A DNA stretch of 40,092 bases, taken from Prochlorococcus sp. AG-363-P15 (GTDB lineage Bacteria; Cyanobacteriota; Cyanobacteriia; PCC-6307; Cyanobiaceae). Positions within the stretch are counted from its first letter, which is position 1, and every line of letters begins with the position of its first letter. Shown one piece after another: positions 8,854 through 18,461 of the stretch. The notes beneath the pieces are model-generated. The model did not search any database. It was not told the DNA's origin and saw only the letters and a list, made by a program, of their open reading frames with translations. The stretch is taken from contig QCGF01000008.1 of NCBI GenBank assembly GCA_003278175.1, forward strand, positions 1 through 40,092, read 5' to 3'. The position numbers were made by a program, and so were the translations under genes.

Positions 8854-11697
8854 TTAATCATTCTTTTCGGCAGGTGCAGGTTGAAACATAAACATTGAGT
8901 AAATAACATTACGCCTCATATTCGTCATCATTTCAAGAAACATATCATAACCTTCATTCTTATATTCAATCAAAGGGTCCTTCTGTCCATAACCCCTTAG
9001 ACCAACTGATTCTCTCAAAGCATCCATCGATTGCAAATGCTCTCTCCACAAAGTATCTATTTGCTGAAGAATAAAGAATCTTTCGGCTTCTCTCATTAAG
9101 CCTGGCCTGTCGACTTCAATTTGGCTTTCTTTGATGTCATAACTATTGCGAAGTTGTTCCTGCAAAAATGCCTTAAGCTCATCCATATTTAATCCTTGAA
9201 TATTTTTAGGCTCCAAGTCTTCCAGCAAATAAACAAATTGCTTAACCTTATCTAATAATTGAACAACATCCCATTCTTCAGGAGGCAAGTCAGGGTTCAC
9301 ATAAGCCTCAACAATATCATTCATTGTTCTCTCACCATAACCAATAACTTGTTTTTTCAATGCAAGTCCTTCAAGAACTCTTCGGCGTTCTGAATAGACA
9401 GCTTTGCGTTGATTATTCATAACCTCATCATATTCAAAAACTTGTTTTCGAATATCATAATAATAAGTTTCAACCTTCTTCTGGGCAGTTTCCAAGGAGC
9501 GAGTCAACATTCCAGATTCAATAGGCATATCTTCATCTACACGAAATGCATTCATCAAAGAAGCAACTCTATCCCCTCCAAAGATACGTAGTAGATTATC
9601 GCCTAATGACAAAAAGAAGCGAGTACTTCCCAAGTCTCCTTGTCGTCCAGATCTTCCACGAAGTTGATTATCAACCCTTCGCGATTCGTGTCTTTCAGTA
9701 CCTATTACATGAAGACCACCTGCTTCACGAACCCTTACCTCCTCTTGGACAACTACAACGTCATATTCTGATTTAACCTTTACAATTGCATTCCTTAAAG
9801 AATCAATTTGAGAGTCAGTAGTTGGTGCCTTTTCCGCTGCAGTAGAAATTCGATCTTCCAACTCAATCATATTTAAAGCTCGATCACCCCATGCATTAAC
9901 TAGATCTTTTACCAAATCAGAAAGAACCTTATCAGTTTCCTCAGTAAGTGCACAAGGATAAAGACTACCTATTGCTCGAGCTTCATTAACTGCATTAGAA
10001 ATGCTTTCTTGAGCCGTATCATTCTTCACACTGAATCCTGTAGCTGGCTCTCGACTACGTTGTAAAGGAACTGGTGCTTTATGGTCATCTTCAGGTTTCA
10101 CCAATCTTGGTAAAAGAACCTCTCTTAATTTCAAACGAGCCATGTAATCAGAATTTCCACCAAGAATGATGTCTGTACCCCTTCCAGCCATATTCGTCGC
10201 AATTGTCACTGCTCCAGCACGGCCGGCCTGAGCAACAATCTCTGCCTCTCTTTCCACATTTTCAGGCTTCGCGTTTAAAAGGTTGTGAGGTATATGTTGC
10301 TCTGAGAGTAAAGAACTCAAAAGCTCACTTTTTTCAACGCTGGTTGTTCCCACAAGAACCGGCCTGCCTTGTTTATGTATTTCAATAGTTTCCTTTGCTA
10401 CAGCTCGCCATTTAGCCGGTTCAGTTTTAAAAACTTGATCGACCCAATCCTGTCGAGAACGTGGCCTATTAGTTGGAATAACTGTAGTTTCAAGCTTATA
10501 AGTCTTTTCAAATTCCACCTCCTCAGTCTTAGCTGTACCTGTCATCCCTGCAAGTCTTGGATATAACAAAAAGAAATTCTGATAAGTAATGGATGCAAGA
10601 GTCTGGGTCTCAGGCTGAATATTCAAATCTTCTTTGGCTTCAATAGCTTGATGCTGCCCATCACTCCAACGTCTCCCAGGCATAACCCGGCCTGTAAACT
10701 CATCGACAATTACAGCATCTCCATCACGAACAATATAATTAACATCCTTAATAAACAATTCTTTTGCCTTTAATGCATTAGTTATGTAGTGAGCCCAAGG
10801 ATCAGAAGGGTCAAATAAATCTCTTACCTTAAGTATCTCCTCAGCTTTAGAAAAGCCTTCATCGGTAAGAGTGCAAGTTCTTTGTTTCTCGTCCACTTCA
10901 TAATCCCCCTCTGGATCAATACCGTCCTTACCCATTTCTGAAGCCCTCTCAAGTTGAGAAACCACTTCTGCAGCTTTTTGATATTTCTCTTGAGGTCTTT
11001 CTACTTGACCAGAAATTATTAAGGGTGTACGAGCTTCATCTATCAAAATTGAATCGACTTCATCAATAACACAATATTGAAACTCCCTCTGAACCACATC
11101 ATTAATATCGGTGGCCATATTGTCTCGTAGATAATCAAATCCCAATTCAGAATTTGTGGCATAGGTGATATCACATGCATAATTTTTTGCTCTGTCAAAA
11201 GGACTCATTTCCTGCTGAATTAAACCGACTGTGAGTCCCAGGAATCGATGTACTTGCCCCATCCACTCAGCATCTCTTCGGGCTAAATAATCATTCACAG
11301 TGACTACATGAACCCCACGCCCAGTGAGTGCATTAAGAAAACTTGGCAAAGTGGCCACCAAGGTCTTGCCTTCGCCAGTCTTCATTTCTGCAATTTGACC
11401 CTCATGCAAAACCATCCCGCCAATCAATTGAACGTCAAAATGACGCATCCCTAATACTCTTTTGCTTGCCTCTCGAACAACTGCAAACGCTTCAGGCAAA
11501 AGCTCATCTAACAACTCACGCTGGCTATCCAAACTGCCAGCACTTTGCAACTGGGTACGAAAATCTGTTGTTCTTGCCCGCAGTTGATCGTCACTTAAAG
11601 GAGAAATAACCTCCTCAAGAAGATTGATTTCAGTGACAATCGGCTGGTAACGCTTCAGCTTGCGGGCATTTGGATCTCCCAGCAAAACCTTGAGCAT
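8854..11697 (-). CDS. secA: preprotein translocase ATPase SecA
   Basis: Motor ATPase that drives unfolded preproteins through SecYEG, in cyanobacteria at both plasma and thylakoid membranes. Motifs: Walker A MKTGEGKT (105-112), Walker B DEVD (212-215) with [15 protein letters not shown], the SAT-like [28 protein letters not shown] and [12 protein letters not shown]. The 947-aa length is typical of cyanobacteria. The protein ends [12 protein letters not shown] and lacks the C-terminal Cys-rich zinc/SecB-binding tail of the E. coli protein, as expected where SecB is absent. ATG at 11695-11697. Its mRNA is alone on this strand; the 186-230 bp to the divergent acetyltransferase hold no visible gene. 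Confidence 0.98.
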   Translation of the reverse strand: MLKVLLGDPNARKLKRYQPIVTEINLLEEVISPLSDDQLRARTTDFRTQLQSAGSLDSQRELLDELLPEAFAVVREASKRVLGMRHFDVQLIGGMVLHEGQIAEMKTGEGKTLVATLPSFLNALTGRGVHVVTVNDYLARRDAEWMGQVHRFLGLTVGLIQQEMSPFDRAKNYACDITYATNSELGFDYLRDNMATDINDVVQREFQYCVIDEVDSILIDEARTPLIISGQVERPQEKYQKAAEVVSQLERASEMGKDGIDPEGDYEVDEKQRTCTLTDEGFSKAEEILKVRDLFDPSDPWAHYITNALKAKELFIKDVNYIVRDGDAVIVDEFTGRVMPGRRWSDGQHQAIEAKEDLNIQPETQTLASITYQNFFLLYPRLAGMTGTAKTEEVEFEKTYKLETTVIPTNRPRSRQDWVDQVFKTEPAKWRAVAKETIEIHKQGRPVLVGTTSVEKSELLSSLLSEQHIPHNLLNAKPENVEREAEIVAQAGRAGAVTIATNMAGRGTDIILGGNSDYMARLKLREVLLPRLVKPEDDHKAPVPLQRSREPATGFSVKNDTAQESISNAVNEARAIGSLYPCALTEETDKVLSDLVKDLVNAWGDRALNMIELEDRISTAAEKAPTTDSQIDSLRNAIVKVKSEYDVVVVQEEVRVREAGGLHVIGTERHESRRVDNQLRGRSGRQGDLGSTRFFLSLGDNLLRIFGGDRVASLMNAFRVDEDMPIESGMLTRSLETAQKKVETYYYDIRKQVFEYDEVMNNQRKAVYSERRRVLEGLALKKQVIGYGERTMNDIVEAYVNPDLPPEEWDVVQLLDKVKQFVYLLEDLEPKNIQGLNMDELKAFLQEQLRNSYDIKESQIEVDRPGLMREAERFFILQQIDTLWREHLQSMDALRESVGLRGYGQKDPLIEYKNEGYDMFLEMMTNMRRNVIYSMFMFQPAPAEKND

Positions 11698-11928
11698 GAC
11701 TTGAGCATCTACCAGAAATATTCCATCAGCCTAACCAGGCATATCATTTACTTCACCATCAAAGGAGTAGGGATAGCAAACCAAACAGTCCAAATTTTGA
11801 TTGAAAAGGCTCAAAAACTTATCAAACAGCTACTGAAAGCCATGCATAATCTCAATTTGAGAACGATCCAACCCTGCTGAGGCATGATGAGCAATCGGTC
11901 GATGCGGCAAGAGACAGGATCTATCGGC

Positions 11929-12396
11929 ATGAATTCCATCAGGCTTATCAAGCACGCTCCTTCTGCGCCAGGACTCCGCCTCTTAGGACTTGGCCCCCGA
12001 TTACTGCCTATCCGTGGTGTCCTCCAACTAAAGCAGTTACTCGATAAACATGCTTTTTGGGCTACTGGTCGCAGTACGAAGCAATTACGTCATGTTTTGG
12101 CACGAAGCACTGTCGTCATAAGTCTTTGGAAAGATAAGCGAATGGTGGGTTTTGGAAGGGCTACTAGTGATGGAATCTATCGGGGTGTCCTCTGGGACAT
12201 AGTCGTTGCAGATGATCTGCAAGGGCTTGGGCTCGGTCGCCAAGTAGTTGATGCTCTAATAGCATCTTCAGCCTTAAAAGATGTAGAGAAAATTTATTTG
12301 ATGACTACTAACAGCTCTGAGTTTTACGAACAGCTGGGCTTTGAAAAATGCAATAGTCAGGATTTATTGCTTCTACGTAGAAACAATCAATTATAG
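11929..12396 (+). CDS. GNAT-family N-acetyltransferase (Ycf52-like)
   Basis: Acetyl-CoA-dependent N-acetyltransferase. The GNAT core is clear: VVISLWKDKRMVGFGRATSDG (strands 2-3), GVLWDIVVADDLQGLGLGRQVVDAL with the Q-x-x-G-x-G/A acetyl-CoA loop, and YLMTTNSSEFYEQLGFEK, the usual end motif. The closest kind I recognise is the cyanobacterial and plastid Ycf52-like group, some of which acetylate arylalkylamines such as serotonin in plants; the natural bacterial substrate is unknown. The ORF is open from an ATG at 11884, which would add 15 polar residues; I prefer the ATG at 11929 (MNSIRLIKHAP), with an AGGA about 10 bases upstream and with similarity starting there. It borders the looser 12.4-14.5 kb pocket. 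Confidence 0.8.
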   Translation: MNSIRLIKHAPSAPGLRLLGLGPRLLPIRGVLQLKQLLDKHAFWATGRSTKQLRHVLARSTVVISLWKDKRMVGFGRATSDGIYRGVLWDIVVADDLQGLGLGRQVVDALIASSALKDVEKIYLMTTNSSEFYEQLGFEKCNSQDLLLLRRNNQL

Positions 12397-12482
12397 ATTT
12401 AAACACCATATATAGGTATTCGAACTCATCCCAACACTATATATATAGTTATATTGGTTATACGTCCTTATCAAATATATCA
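12397..12482. other. A+T-rich gap before the small ORF
   Basis: Very A/T-rich, with an alternating run TATATATAG near 12440. It holds a ten-base match (12418-12427) to the T-arm of the tRNA-Gly gene at the other end of the pocket; alone this is not significant. The run of TATA-like hexamers could serve as promoter for the following ORF but no clear -35 element is seen. Confidence 0.3.
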
Positions 12483-12626
12483 ATGCAGCCCTCAGGGAAA
12501 GAAGACCTATTGGATTTTCTCTGGCATGTAGTGAGAGCTCATCCCATTAAACATCGTGAGAAAGTAATTACATTGCTTAATTCCTCCATTGATGGAAAAA
12601 AAGAAGGGAAAGTTTCATTTGACTAA
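12483..12626 (+). CDS. hypothetical 47-aa protein
   Basis: A complete short ORF, ATG to TAA, encoding 47 residues that begin MQPSGKEDLLDFLWHVVRA and continue with a charged second half (HREKVITLLNSSIDGKKEG). The composition is that of a soluble, probably helical small protein: hydrophobic residues are spaced amphipathically and there is no membrane segment. It has no recognised domain. No convincing ribosome-binding site is seen, which is common in this group of organisms. An 8-bp hairpin follows nine bases after the stop. Protein-like composition and the hairpin are the support; conservation in relatives would decide. Confidence 0.45.
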   Translation: MQPSGKEDLLDFLWHVVRAHPIKHREKVITLLNSSIDGKKEGKVSFD

Positions 12627-12634
12627 CTATGCAG

Positions 12635-12655
12635 AGTGATTAATTCCTAATCACT
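12635..12655 (+). terminator. hairpin after the 47-codon ORF
   Basis: AGTGATTA and TAATCACT form an exact 8-bp stem around a five-base loop. It starts nine bases after the small ORF's stop. There is no U tract after it, so it is a weak terminator or an mRNA-end stabiliser. Confidence 0.35.
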
Positions 12656-12867
12656 TGGAATTGAATATGGATCAACCCCAAAGATATGACTCTTCATCAA
12701 TATGATTCAAACCTCGAAACCTGCAGAAATTACTATTTTCAATCACCCAAAGAAATAAGCCTGCAGCCCATGAAATAGCATCTAAAAAAGCTATCCAATT
12801 TTTAAGTCAGTTTCTTGTTCAACAAAAGAGCATAGATTGCCACCTAAAATTCCAACCAAAGCTTGAC

Positions 12868-14082
12868 ATGAGACTTATGTTAAATCTAAGAAAAAGCATC
12901 AAAATAGTCTGCATAAATCTTACACTTATAATCGTTGGATCTATCACAATAGGAGAGCTTTACCTAAGGTTATTAAGACCTAAATTTCCTATGGAGGCTC
13001 AAGGAGAATCGTATCCAGAACGGCTTAAGAAAGCAAAAAAAGATAGCAGCAAGACAAACTTAATGACAATAGTGGTAGGTGACTCCTTTGCACATCACGA
13101 AATAGGTTCTGATGGAAACTTCTTTGATACAGTGTTCAGTTGTGATAATGATCTACAGTGTAGTTATCACAACCTAGCGCAATCAGGTGTAGGCCTAAAA
13201 TTCTATTGGAATACAATACTTTCAATATTAAATAGCAGGCAGAATAATTCTTATAATAGAATAGTTTTAAGCATTTATTTTGGAAATGATACTCCGTTTA
13301 TCAATCCATCTACAGAGCTTAATTCTTGTAGCTCAATACATACATTAGATTCTAGAATGACTAAGAATTATACAGATAATTTTATTCTTTCGATCAAAAG
13401 AAAATTTCCTTCATTACTTTTAATTGCAAGAAGCATAAAAGCAAACTTAGGAATTGGCGCAAAAGATAATTCCCAACAAATCATATCTAATGCGGCGGGC
13501 CTTCGTCTACTGAGAACAGACTCTAATAATCAATTAGCAGAAATAGAAAAGCTCCTCAATAAAATAGATCCGTCAATAATTCAAGCCGCTAATAGGTCCG
13601 CAATTAATCCTTGGGAGATATCTCTAGCATTAGCAAATCCTTATTTTTATGATAGCTTATACAATCTAGAAGGAGATTGGTCAACCAATTCAGTAAGGTG
13701 CCTGATTGATAATTTAACAGCCAACATAAATGCCGTATTAAATAAATATGGCAATACAGAATTTCTAGTTATCGGAATCCCTGATAAATTTTTCTGGTCT
13801 CAAGTTTCATACGAAACTACTGTCAAAGAATATCAAAAGCTAGGCTATAAGTTTAAAGATAGGCAAAGTAATTCAACAAATAACCCCCTTTCAGTATTAG
13901 TTTCTAACAGACTAAGCATGGCAGGGATTAATTACCTATATCTTCCTAGCTTGATAGACCCTAAAACTGATATTTCCGACTGGTTTTACTTCAGAGATAT
14001 GCATATTAATACCAAGGGAAATCGTAAAATCTCTCAGCTTCTAAAAGAAAAAATGTTCTGGTCAGAAGAAAAAGAAAGTTAG
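12868..14082 (+). CDS. membrane-anchored SGNH/GDSL hydrolase-like protein
   Basis: 404-aa protein with one N-terminal membrane segment (about residues 10-32, IVCINLTLIIVGSITIGELY) and a large presumably periplasmic domain. SGNH blocks are visible: GDSF (71-74, nucleophile Ser73) after hydrophobic TIVV; NLAQSGVG with the block II Gly; YFGNDTPF with the block III Gly-Asn; and near the C-terminus FRDMHINTKGN with the Asp-x-His pair. This arrangement resembles SGNH domains of polysaccharide O-acetyl transferases or esterases (AlgJ/AlgX, DltD-like), so envelope glycan acylation or deacylation is a reasonable inference, but no partner acyltransferase is in the window. Codon use is more A/T-rich than in the flanking core genes. 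Possibly acquired; it lies alone between a GNAT gene and tRNA-Gly. Confidence 0.65.
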   Translation: MRLMLNLRKSIKIVCINLTLIIVGSITIGELYLRLLRPKFPMEAQGESYPERLKKAKKDSSKTNLMTIVVGDSFAHHEIGSDGNFFDTVFSCDNDLQCSYHNLAQSGVGLKFYWNTILSILNSRQNNSYNRIVLSIYFGNDTPFINPSTELNSCSSIHTLDSRMTKNYTDNFILSIKRKFPSLLLIARSIKANLGIGAKDNSQQIISNAAGLRLLRTDSNNQLAEIEKLLNKIDPSIIQAANRSAINPWEISLALANPYFYDSLYNLEGDWSTNSVRCLIDNLTANINAVLNKYGNTEFLVIGIPDKFFWSQVSYETTVKEYQKLGYKFKDRQSNSTNNPLSVLVSNRLSMAGINYLYLPSLIDPKTDISDWFYFRDMHINTKGNRKISQLLKEKMFWSEEKES

Positions 14083-14095
14083 TAAAATTAACTTT
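14075..14095 (+). terminator. weak hairpin at the end of the SGNH gene
   Basis: AAAGTTA and TAACTTT form a 7-bp stem around a seven-base loop, overlapping the TAG stop (14080-14082). A/U-only except one G-C pair, so weak as a terminator. Confidence 0.3.
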
Positions 14096-14489
14096 TAAGA
14101 AAGAATTTAATCTTCTACAAAAGTTGAAAAAATTATTATTCAAGGGTATACCAAAAACATCAAAAAAGTCTATTGGTATTAAAAGAGGTATTGAAGTCAG
14201 CCAATTTAACCCTTTCATGATCTATATCAAAACTTAGTGGCGTTATCTTGATCAAAGACTAATTTTGAAAGCACCTGATAACTACATCATGATTATTGTG
14301 AATCGTTCACTCTTCTTAGTCTCTAATAAACAGCTTGGTATTAATTGCAATACACACTCATTGAGCTAAGAAAATATTCGACAAACCTAAACATGCTCTG
14401 GCATAAATTTATCCAGCCAAAGAAGAAGATTCAAAGAGCATGGAATCGTTAGCCCAGTTAACGCTCTATCTGAAGCAATCTTATTGAAA
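14083..14489. other. about 0.4 kb without a convincing gene
   Basis: A/T-rich. On the plus strand only short ORFs of 15-26 codons (14289-14369, 14440-14487) occur, without recognisable content. The stretch from about 14123 to 14237 is open in one frame and reads LKKLLFKGIPKTSKKSIGIK and onward, but has only a TTG at its start. It may be a gene remnant or may hold an unrecognised small RNA; I see no strong terminator or tRNA signal in it. Confidence 0.4.
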
Positions 14490-14561
14490 AGCGGATGAAG
14501 AGATTCGAACTCTCGACCCTCTCCTTGGCAAGGAGATGCTCTACCACTGAGCTACATCCGC
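14490..14561 (-). tRNA. tRNA-Gly (anticodon GCC)
   Basis: On the minus strand a 72-base cloverleaf folds cleanly: 7-bp acceptor stem GCGGATG/CATCCGC with discriminator U, D-arm GCTCAGTGGTAGAGC, anticodon stem TCTCC/GGAGA enclosing loop TTGCCAA (anticodon GCC), and T-arm GAGAG-TTCGAAT-CTCTT (one G-U pair). No CCA is encoded. It decodes GGC and GGU. Its 3' end faces the gene-poor pocket, the side where elements that integrate into tRNA 3' ends would lie. Confidence 0.97.
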
Positions 14562-14638
14562 AAGCAATCTTGTCAGTAAGCATTCAACAAGATCAGAGCA
14601 GCATGCCTCAACAAAGGGGATCTGGTCAATTGAATCTT

Positions 14639-15133
14639 TCAAGACGAAGGCTTTCTTGACTGTATTGCGTCCATTAATGATCCCATTTCTAAAGCTTGCA
14701 AGGCAAAATTCCAACCCAGATTGTTCTTAATTCCCGCTCTTTCCAACGCCTGCTGCATTGTGTCAGTGGTTAATACACCAAAAATCACTGGTATTCCAGT
14801 ATCCCTAGAAACAGCTGCAATTCCTTTGCTTGCCTCCGACACAACAACATCAAAATGAGGTGTATCTCCACGAATCACAGCTCCAAGTGTAATTAAGACC
14901 TCATATTTGCCACTACGTGCCAAAGATTGAGAAACTATCGGCAACTCAAAAGAACCAGGTACCCAAGCAATATCTAATTGATCGCTTGAGTCGGTAGTGT
15001 TAATTCCATGCCTCTCTAAACAATCCAAGCAACCACTCAGAAGCTTTTGAGTTACCAAATCATTAAATCGAGCAACAACTACTCCTATGCGCAAATTTGA
15101 CGCATCTGTAAATCTCCCTTCAATAATGGCCAT
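14639..15133 (-). CDS. ribH: 6,7-dimethyl-8-ribityllumazine synthase
   Basis: Condenses 5-amino-6-ribitylamino-uracil with 3,4-dihydroxy-2-butanone 4-phosphate, the penultimate step of riboflavin synthesis; the enzyme assembles as icosahedral or pentameric particles. From the ATG at 15131-15133 it has 164 aa. Diagnostic segments are [26 protein letters not shown] (substrate-binding loop), [14 protein letters not shown] with the catalytic His, and [17 protein letters not shown]. An upstream in-frame TTG would add only three residues. It follows the psbZ-like gene on the same strand, a neighbour pair also present in Synechocystis (sll1281-sll1282). Confidence 0.97.
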   Translation of the reverse strand: MAIIEGRFTDASNLRIGVVVARFNDLVTQKLLSGCLDCLERHGINTTDSSDQLDIAWVPGSFELPIVSQSLARSGKYEVLITLGAVIRGDTPHFDVVVSEASKGIAAVSRDTGIPVIFGVLTTDTMQQALERAGIKNNLGWNFALQALEMGSLMDAIQSRKPSS

Positions 15134-15268
15134 TTCAATCAAACACTTCCTATGTCCCTACTACCGTAGGGGCTCAAGGCATATTTAGCTCAAACAATGA
15201 TGACCTTTTAAAGAATCTCTGAGATCCCAATTGAAGACTTAAGTTTCAAGCTTCTTGGGTTTTACTTC

Positions 15269-15487
15269 TCAAAGTCCAAATGTCTGGTGAGTTACATATT
15301 CACCAACAATTGCTTGGATAAGTACCAGGTGGAACCAAACACCACCAAGAATCTCAATCCTTTTGATATTCCCATTTCTTCGATCTGAGGGATCAGATTG
15401 AGTCATATAAAGAACTGGTACACCAATTACCAAAAGCAATGAAGCGAAAAGAACAGCGTTCGTTGTAAAGGCGTTAATAACCAGCAT
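15269..15487 (-). CDS. psbZ: photosystem II protein PsbZ (Ycf9)-like
   Basis: 72-aa membrane protein with two hydrophobic segments (about residues 9-29 and 46-64). PsbZ is a small two-helix subunit at the edge of the photosystem II core that helps hold peripheral antenna. Support: length and two-helix topology, the end of helix 1 (LLLVIGVPVLYMTQSD, like the conserved VGVPV of PsbZ), and its place directly upstream of ribH, as in Synechocystis. The stromal loop (DPSDRRNGNIKRIEILGG) is unusually charged and helix 2 ends in a polar tail (VTHQTFGL), so the match is divergent; if not PsbZ, it is an unidentified two-helix membrane protein. A 12-bp palindrome lies 17-28 bp upstream of its ATG. Confidence 0.68.
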   Translation of the reverse strand: MLVINAFTTNAVLFASLLLVIGVPVLYMTQSDPSDRRNGNIKRIEILGGVWFHLVLIQAIVGEYVTHQTFGL

Positions 15488-15503
15488 TGAAATCGGAGCG
15501 GCG

Positions 15504-15515
15504 GAGCAATTGCTC
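15504..15515. promoter_or_regulatory. 12-bp perfect palindrome upstream of the psbZ-like gene
   Basis: GAGCAATTGCTC is its own complement and lies 17 bases before the psbZ-like ATG. It could be an operator or, in RNA, pair between two transcripts; it is more G+C-rich than its surroundings. Confidence 0.25.
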
Positions 15516-15646
15516 TGGGCAAGTACTAATTTTCACACGAGATGATGCCATTTCGGAAAAAGCTAGGCGGAGTTGTCGCGAGGCTTCACATCCAAAAAAA
15601 ATTCTTTGCATTTACTATGCCTCATGTTGACTGGATGAGGATTTCT

Positions 15647-18454
15647 ATGGCAACGAATCCTGACCCAGGGCAGGGCAGTTTGTTTGATGACAGCCAGGAA
15701 ATCGAACTTGATAAGAAACCTTGCAAAAGCAACTCTGTTGAAACAAGCAAAGAATTGTCAGACACTGAGCTTGCAAAAGATGCTGAGCTCCGTCCTCGAA
15801 AACGAAAACATGTACGGTTAAATACTCGAGAAAAGGTTAGTCCAACATCGAAGCAGAAGGCATTTAATGACGATTCAGATCTTCCTCCATGGTCTCATCA
15901 CGAACTGGTTGAAATCAATCAATTAACCCCTGTACTTCGGCATTACGTTGAACTGAAAGCAGCCAACCCAGAAAGAATTTTGCTCTATAGGCTTGGAGAT
16001 TTTTTTGAATGTTTTTTTGAAGATGCAATCAAGCTTTCAAGGATTCTAGAGCTCACACTGACTGGCAAAGAAGGAGGCAAAGCTATTGGTCGGGTTCCCA
16101 TGGCTGGGATCCCTCATCATGCTGCTGAAAAATACTGTTCTGAATTGCTCCGTAAAGGACTAAGTGTGGCCATATGTGATCAATTAGAAACCACTCCAAT
16201 CAAAGGCTCACTAATAAAAAGAGAAATCACAAGGGTGCTTACACCTGGAACAGTTCTTGAAGAAGGAATGCTGCATGCTCGCCGCAACAATTGGCTAGCC
16301 GCATTAGTAATAGATCAGACAAGAGAAGATGATTCTTTTTATTGGGGTTTAGCGAGTGCTGATGTAAGCACAGGAGAGTTTTTTGTTATGGAAAGAGAAG
16401 GCAAGACTTCATTGTTACAAGAGCTAAGCAAACTCGAAGCCTCAGAAATTATCTATAGTCCAAGCCAATTAAATGCACCCAACGAATGGTGCCCAGAACG
16501 AGTTCATTTGACTGAGATTCCAATAACACCTTTCAACAAAAATGAAGCTGAATTTACCCTTAGAAATCATTTCGAATTAACAACTTTAAATGGCATTGGA
16601 CTGCAGGATTTACCCTTAGCTTTAAGGGCTGCTGGTGGACTTTTAAGCTATCTGAATGATACAAACCCAACCAACGAGGAAACTCTTTCCTTCACAAAAT
16701 CAGCAAAAATACCTCTAGACATTCCTCGTATAATTTTCCAGAAAGACTTTCTAATAATTGATGCTCAAACTCAACGTAATCTAGAAATAACATCCACTCA
16801 GAGAGATAATCAATTCCAAGGTTCACTGTTGTGGGCATTAGATAGAACGCTCACATCTATGGGTGGTCGATGCCTAAGAAGCTGGCTAGAAAGGCCCTTA
16901 ATGAATGTTGAAGACATTCTTGCTAGGCAAAAAATAATTACGGAACTTGTTAGTTCAAGAGACTTAAGGCAATCAATCAGAAGATTATTAAGATCCATGG
17001 GAGATCTCGAGCGTCTTGCAGGCCGTGCTGGCGCAGGCCAAGCAAGTGCAAGAGATCTTATGGCAATTGCCAACGGATTAGAAAGACTGCCTCAACTATC
17101 AACAAAACTAAAAACTATTTCGGTTCAAGGCCCTGACTGGCTGAAATCTCTAATAAATTTAGATTTAAAATTATTAGAGATTTCATCAATTATTCATGAA
17201 AATGTAGTAGATTCTCCTCCATTAAATCTTAACGAAGGTGGTTTAATTAATGACGGAGTTGACCAAGTTCTCGATGGTCTTAGGAATCAACTTGACGACC
17301 AAGATGCCTGGCTAGAAAGTCAAGAAATTTTAGAAAGAAAATTAAGCGGGATAACGAATCTTCGCCTGCAATACCACCGTACCTTTGGTTATTTCCTTGC
17401 TGTAAGCAAAGCCAAAGCTCAAACAGTACCAGATCATTGGATAAGAAGACAAACTTTATCCAATGAAGAAAGATTTATCACACCCGAACTTAAATCAAGA
17501 GAAGGTAAGATTTTCCAAGCCAAAGCTCGAGCAGCTGAAAGAGAGTACGAAATATTCTGTAAGTTAAGAGCTCGAATAGGTAAACAAGCAAATTTAATAC
17601 GTCAAGCTGCTAGATCTATTGCAGGGGTAGATGCGTTAGCTGGGCTAGCAGAAGTTGCAGCAACTCACTCTTATTGTCCGCCCAAGCTTCTAACTAGTGA
17701 CAATCGAGAGGTATCACGCAAAATTAAGATTGAAGCATGCAGACATCCTGTAGTTGAGCAAATACTAGTAGAGGAATCTTTTAAGCCAAATGATGTTCAA
17801 CTAGGTTCTAATACTGACCTAATTATATTAACTGGTCCTAATGCTAGTGGAAAAAGCTGTTACTTACGGCAAATAGGTTTAATCCAATTAATAGCCCAAA
17901 TCGGAAGTTGGGTTCCGGCCAAAAAAGCCAGCTTAAGTATTGCTGATCGTATCTTTACACGTGTGGGTGCAGTTGATGATTTAGCAGCAGGGCAATCAAC
18001 ATTTATGGTGGAGATGACAGAGACCGCTTATATACTTCATCAAGCCACGAGTCTTTCCTTAGTGCTGCTTGATGAAATTGGAAGAGGAACAGCGACTTAT
18101 GATGGACTTTCAATTGCATGGTCAGTAAGTGAATTTCTAGCAAAAGAAATAAAAAGCCGCACAATCTTTGCTACTCACTATCATGAGCTAAATGAGTTGT
18201 CAGAAACATTAGCGAATGTGGCTAATTTCCAAGTTTTAGTAAAAGAAACTGGAAAAGATTTACATTTTCTCCATCAAGTAGTGCCAGGTGGAGCAAGTCG
18301 CAGCTATGGAATAGAAGCTGCTCGCTTATCTGGAGTTCCTACTCCCGTAGTTCAAAGGGCTCATCAAATTTTGAATCAGTTACAAACAAGGGGATTATCC
18401 CCAAATAAGGATCTCAATTCATCAGAAAAGAAAGCTATACCCTCTGCTGCTTAA
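15647..18454 (+). CDS. mutS: DNA mismatch repair protein MutS
   Basis: Recognises mismatches and small loops and recruits MutL. From the ATG at 15647 ([15 protein letters not shown]) the length is 935 aa; the frame is open 35 codons further up but that part is unlike MutS. Residues about 20-90 are a charged extension ([16 protein letters not shown]). The mismatch-binding domain starts near 100 with [13 protein letters not shown], keeping the essential Phe-x-Glu. Connector, lever and clamp follow, with [20 protein letters not shown] in the clamp; the ATPase has GPNASGKS (about 730), [23 protein letters not shown] (about 805) and [10 protein letters not shown]-terminal helix-turn-helix ([14 protein letters not shown]) ends it. 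No mutL is in the window. Convergent with cobH, 7 bp between stops. Confidence 0.97.
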   Translation: MATNPDPGQGSLFDDSQEIELDKKPCKSNSVETSKELSDTELAKDAELRPRKRKHVRLNTREKVSPTSKQKAFNDDSDLPPWSHHELVEINQLTPVLRHYVELKAANPERILLYRLGDFFECFFEDAIKLSRILELTLTGKEGGKAIGRVPMAGIPHHAAEKYCSELLRKGLSVAICDQLETTPIKGSLIKREITRVLTPGTVLEEGMLHARRNNWLAALVIDQTREDDSFYWGLASADVSTGEFFVMEREGKTSLLQELSKLEASEIIYSPSQLNAPNEWCPERVHLTEIPITPFNKNEAEFTLRNHFELTTLNGIGLQDLPLALRAAGGLLSYLNDTNPTNEETLSFTKSAKIPLDIPRIIFQKDFLIIDAQTQRNLEITSTQRDNQFQGSLLWALDRTLTSMGGRCLRSWLERPLMNVEDILARQKIITELVSSRDLRQSIRRLLRSMGDLERLAGRAGAGQASARDLMAIANGLERLPQLSTKLKTISVQGPDWLKSLINLDLKLLEISSIIHENVVDSPPLNLNEGGLINDGVDQVLDGLRNQLDDQDAWLESQEILERKLSGITNLRLQYHRTFGYFLAVSKAKAQTVPDHWIRRQTLSNEERFITPELKSREGKIFQAKARAAEREYEIFCKLRARIGKQANLIRQAARSIAGVDALAGLAEVAATHSYCPPKLLTSDNREVSRKIKIEACRHPVVEQILVEESFKPNDVQLGSNTDLIILTGPNASGKSCYLRQIGLIQLIAQIGSWVPAKKASLSIADRIFTRVGAVDDLAAGQSTFMVEMTETAYILHQATSLSLVLLDEIGRGTATYDGLSIAWSVSEFLAKEIKSRTIFATHYHELNELSETLANVANFQVLVKETGKDLHFLHQVVPGGASRSYGIEAARLSGVPTPVVQRAHQILNQLQTRGLSPNKDLNSSEKKAIPSAA

Positions 18455-18461
18455 ACATCTA

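Noticed and set aside
12706-12867. Open frame continuous with the SGNH gene upstream of its ATG
   Set aside because: No ATG start in it, and the chosen ATG puts the membrane anchor at the N-terminus as expected for the family.
14006-14218. Minus-strand 70-codon ORF across the end of the SGNH gene
   Set aside because: Phe/Leu-rich reading of an A/T-rich antisense strand; no start context or homologous look.
14289-14369. 26-codon plus-strand ORF (MIIVNRSLFLVS...) and a 15-codon one at 14440-14487
   Set aside because: Too short and without any support beyond being open; expected by chance in A/T-rich DNA.
15542-15646. 35-codon N-terminal extension of mutS
   Set aside because: No MutS features; [15 protein letters not shown] is a more usual beginning and leaves room for the divergent promoter.
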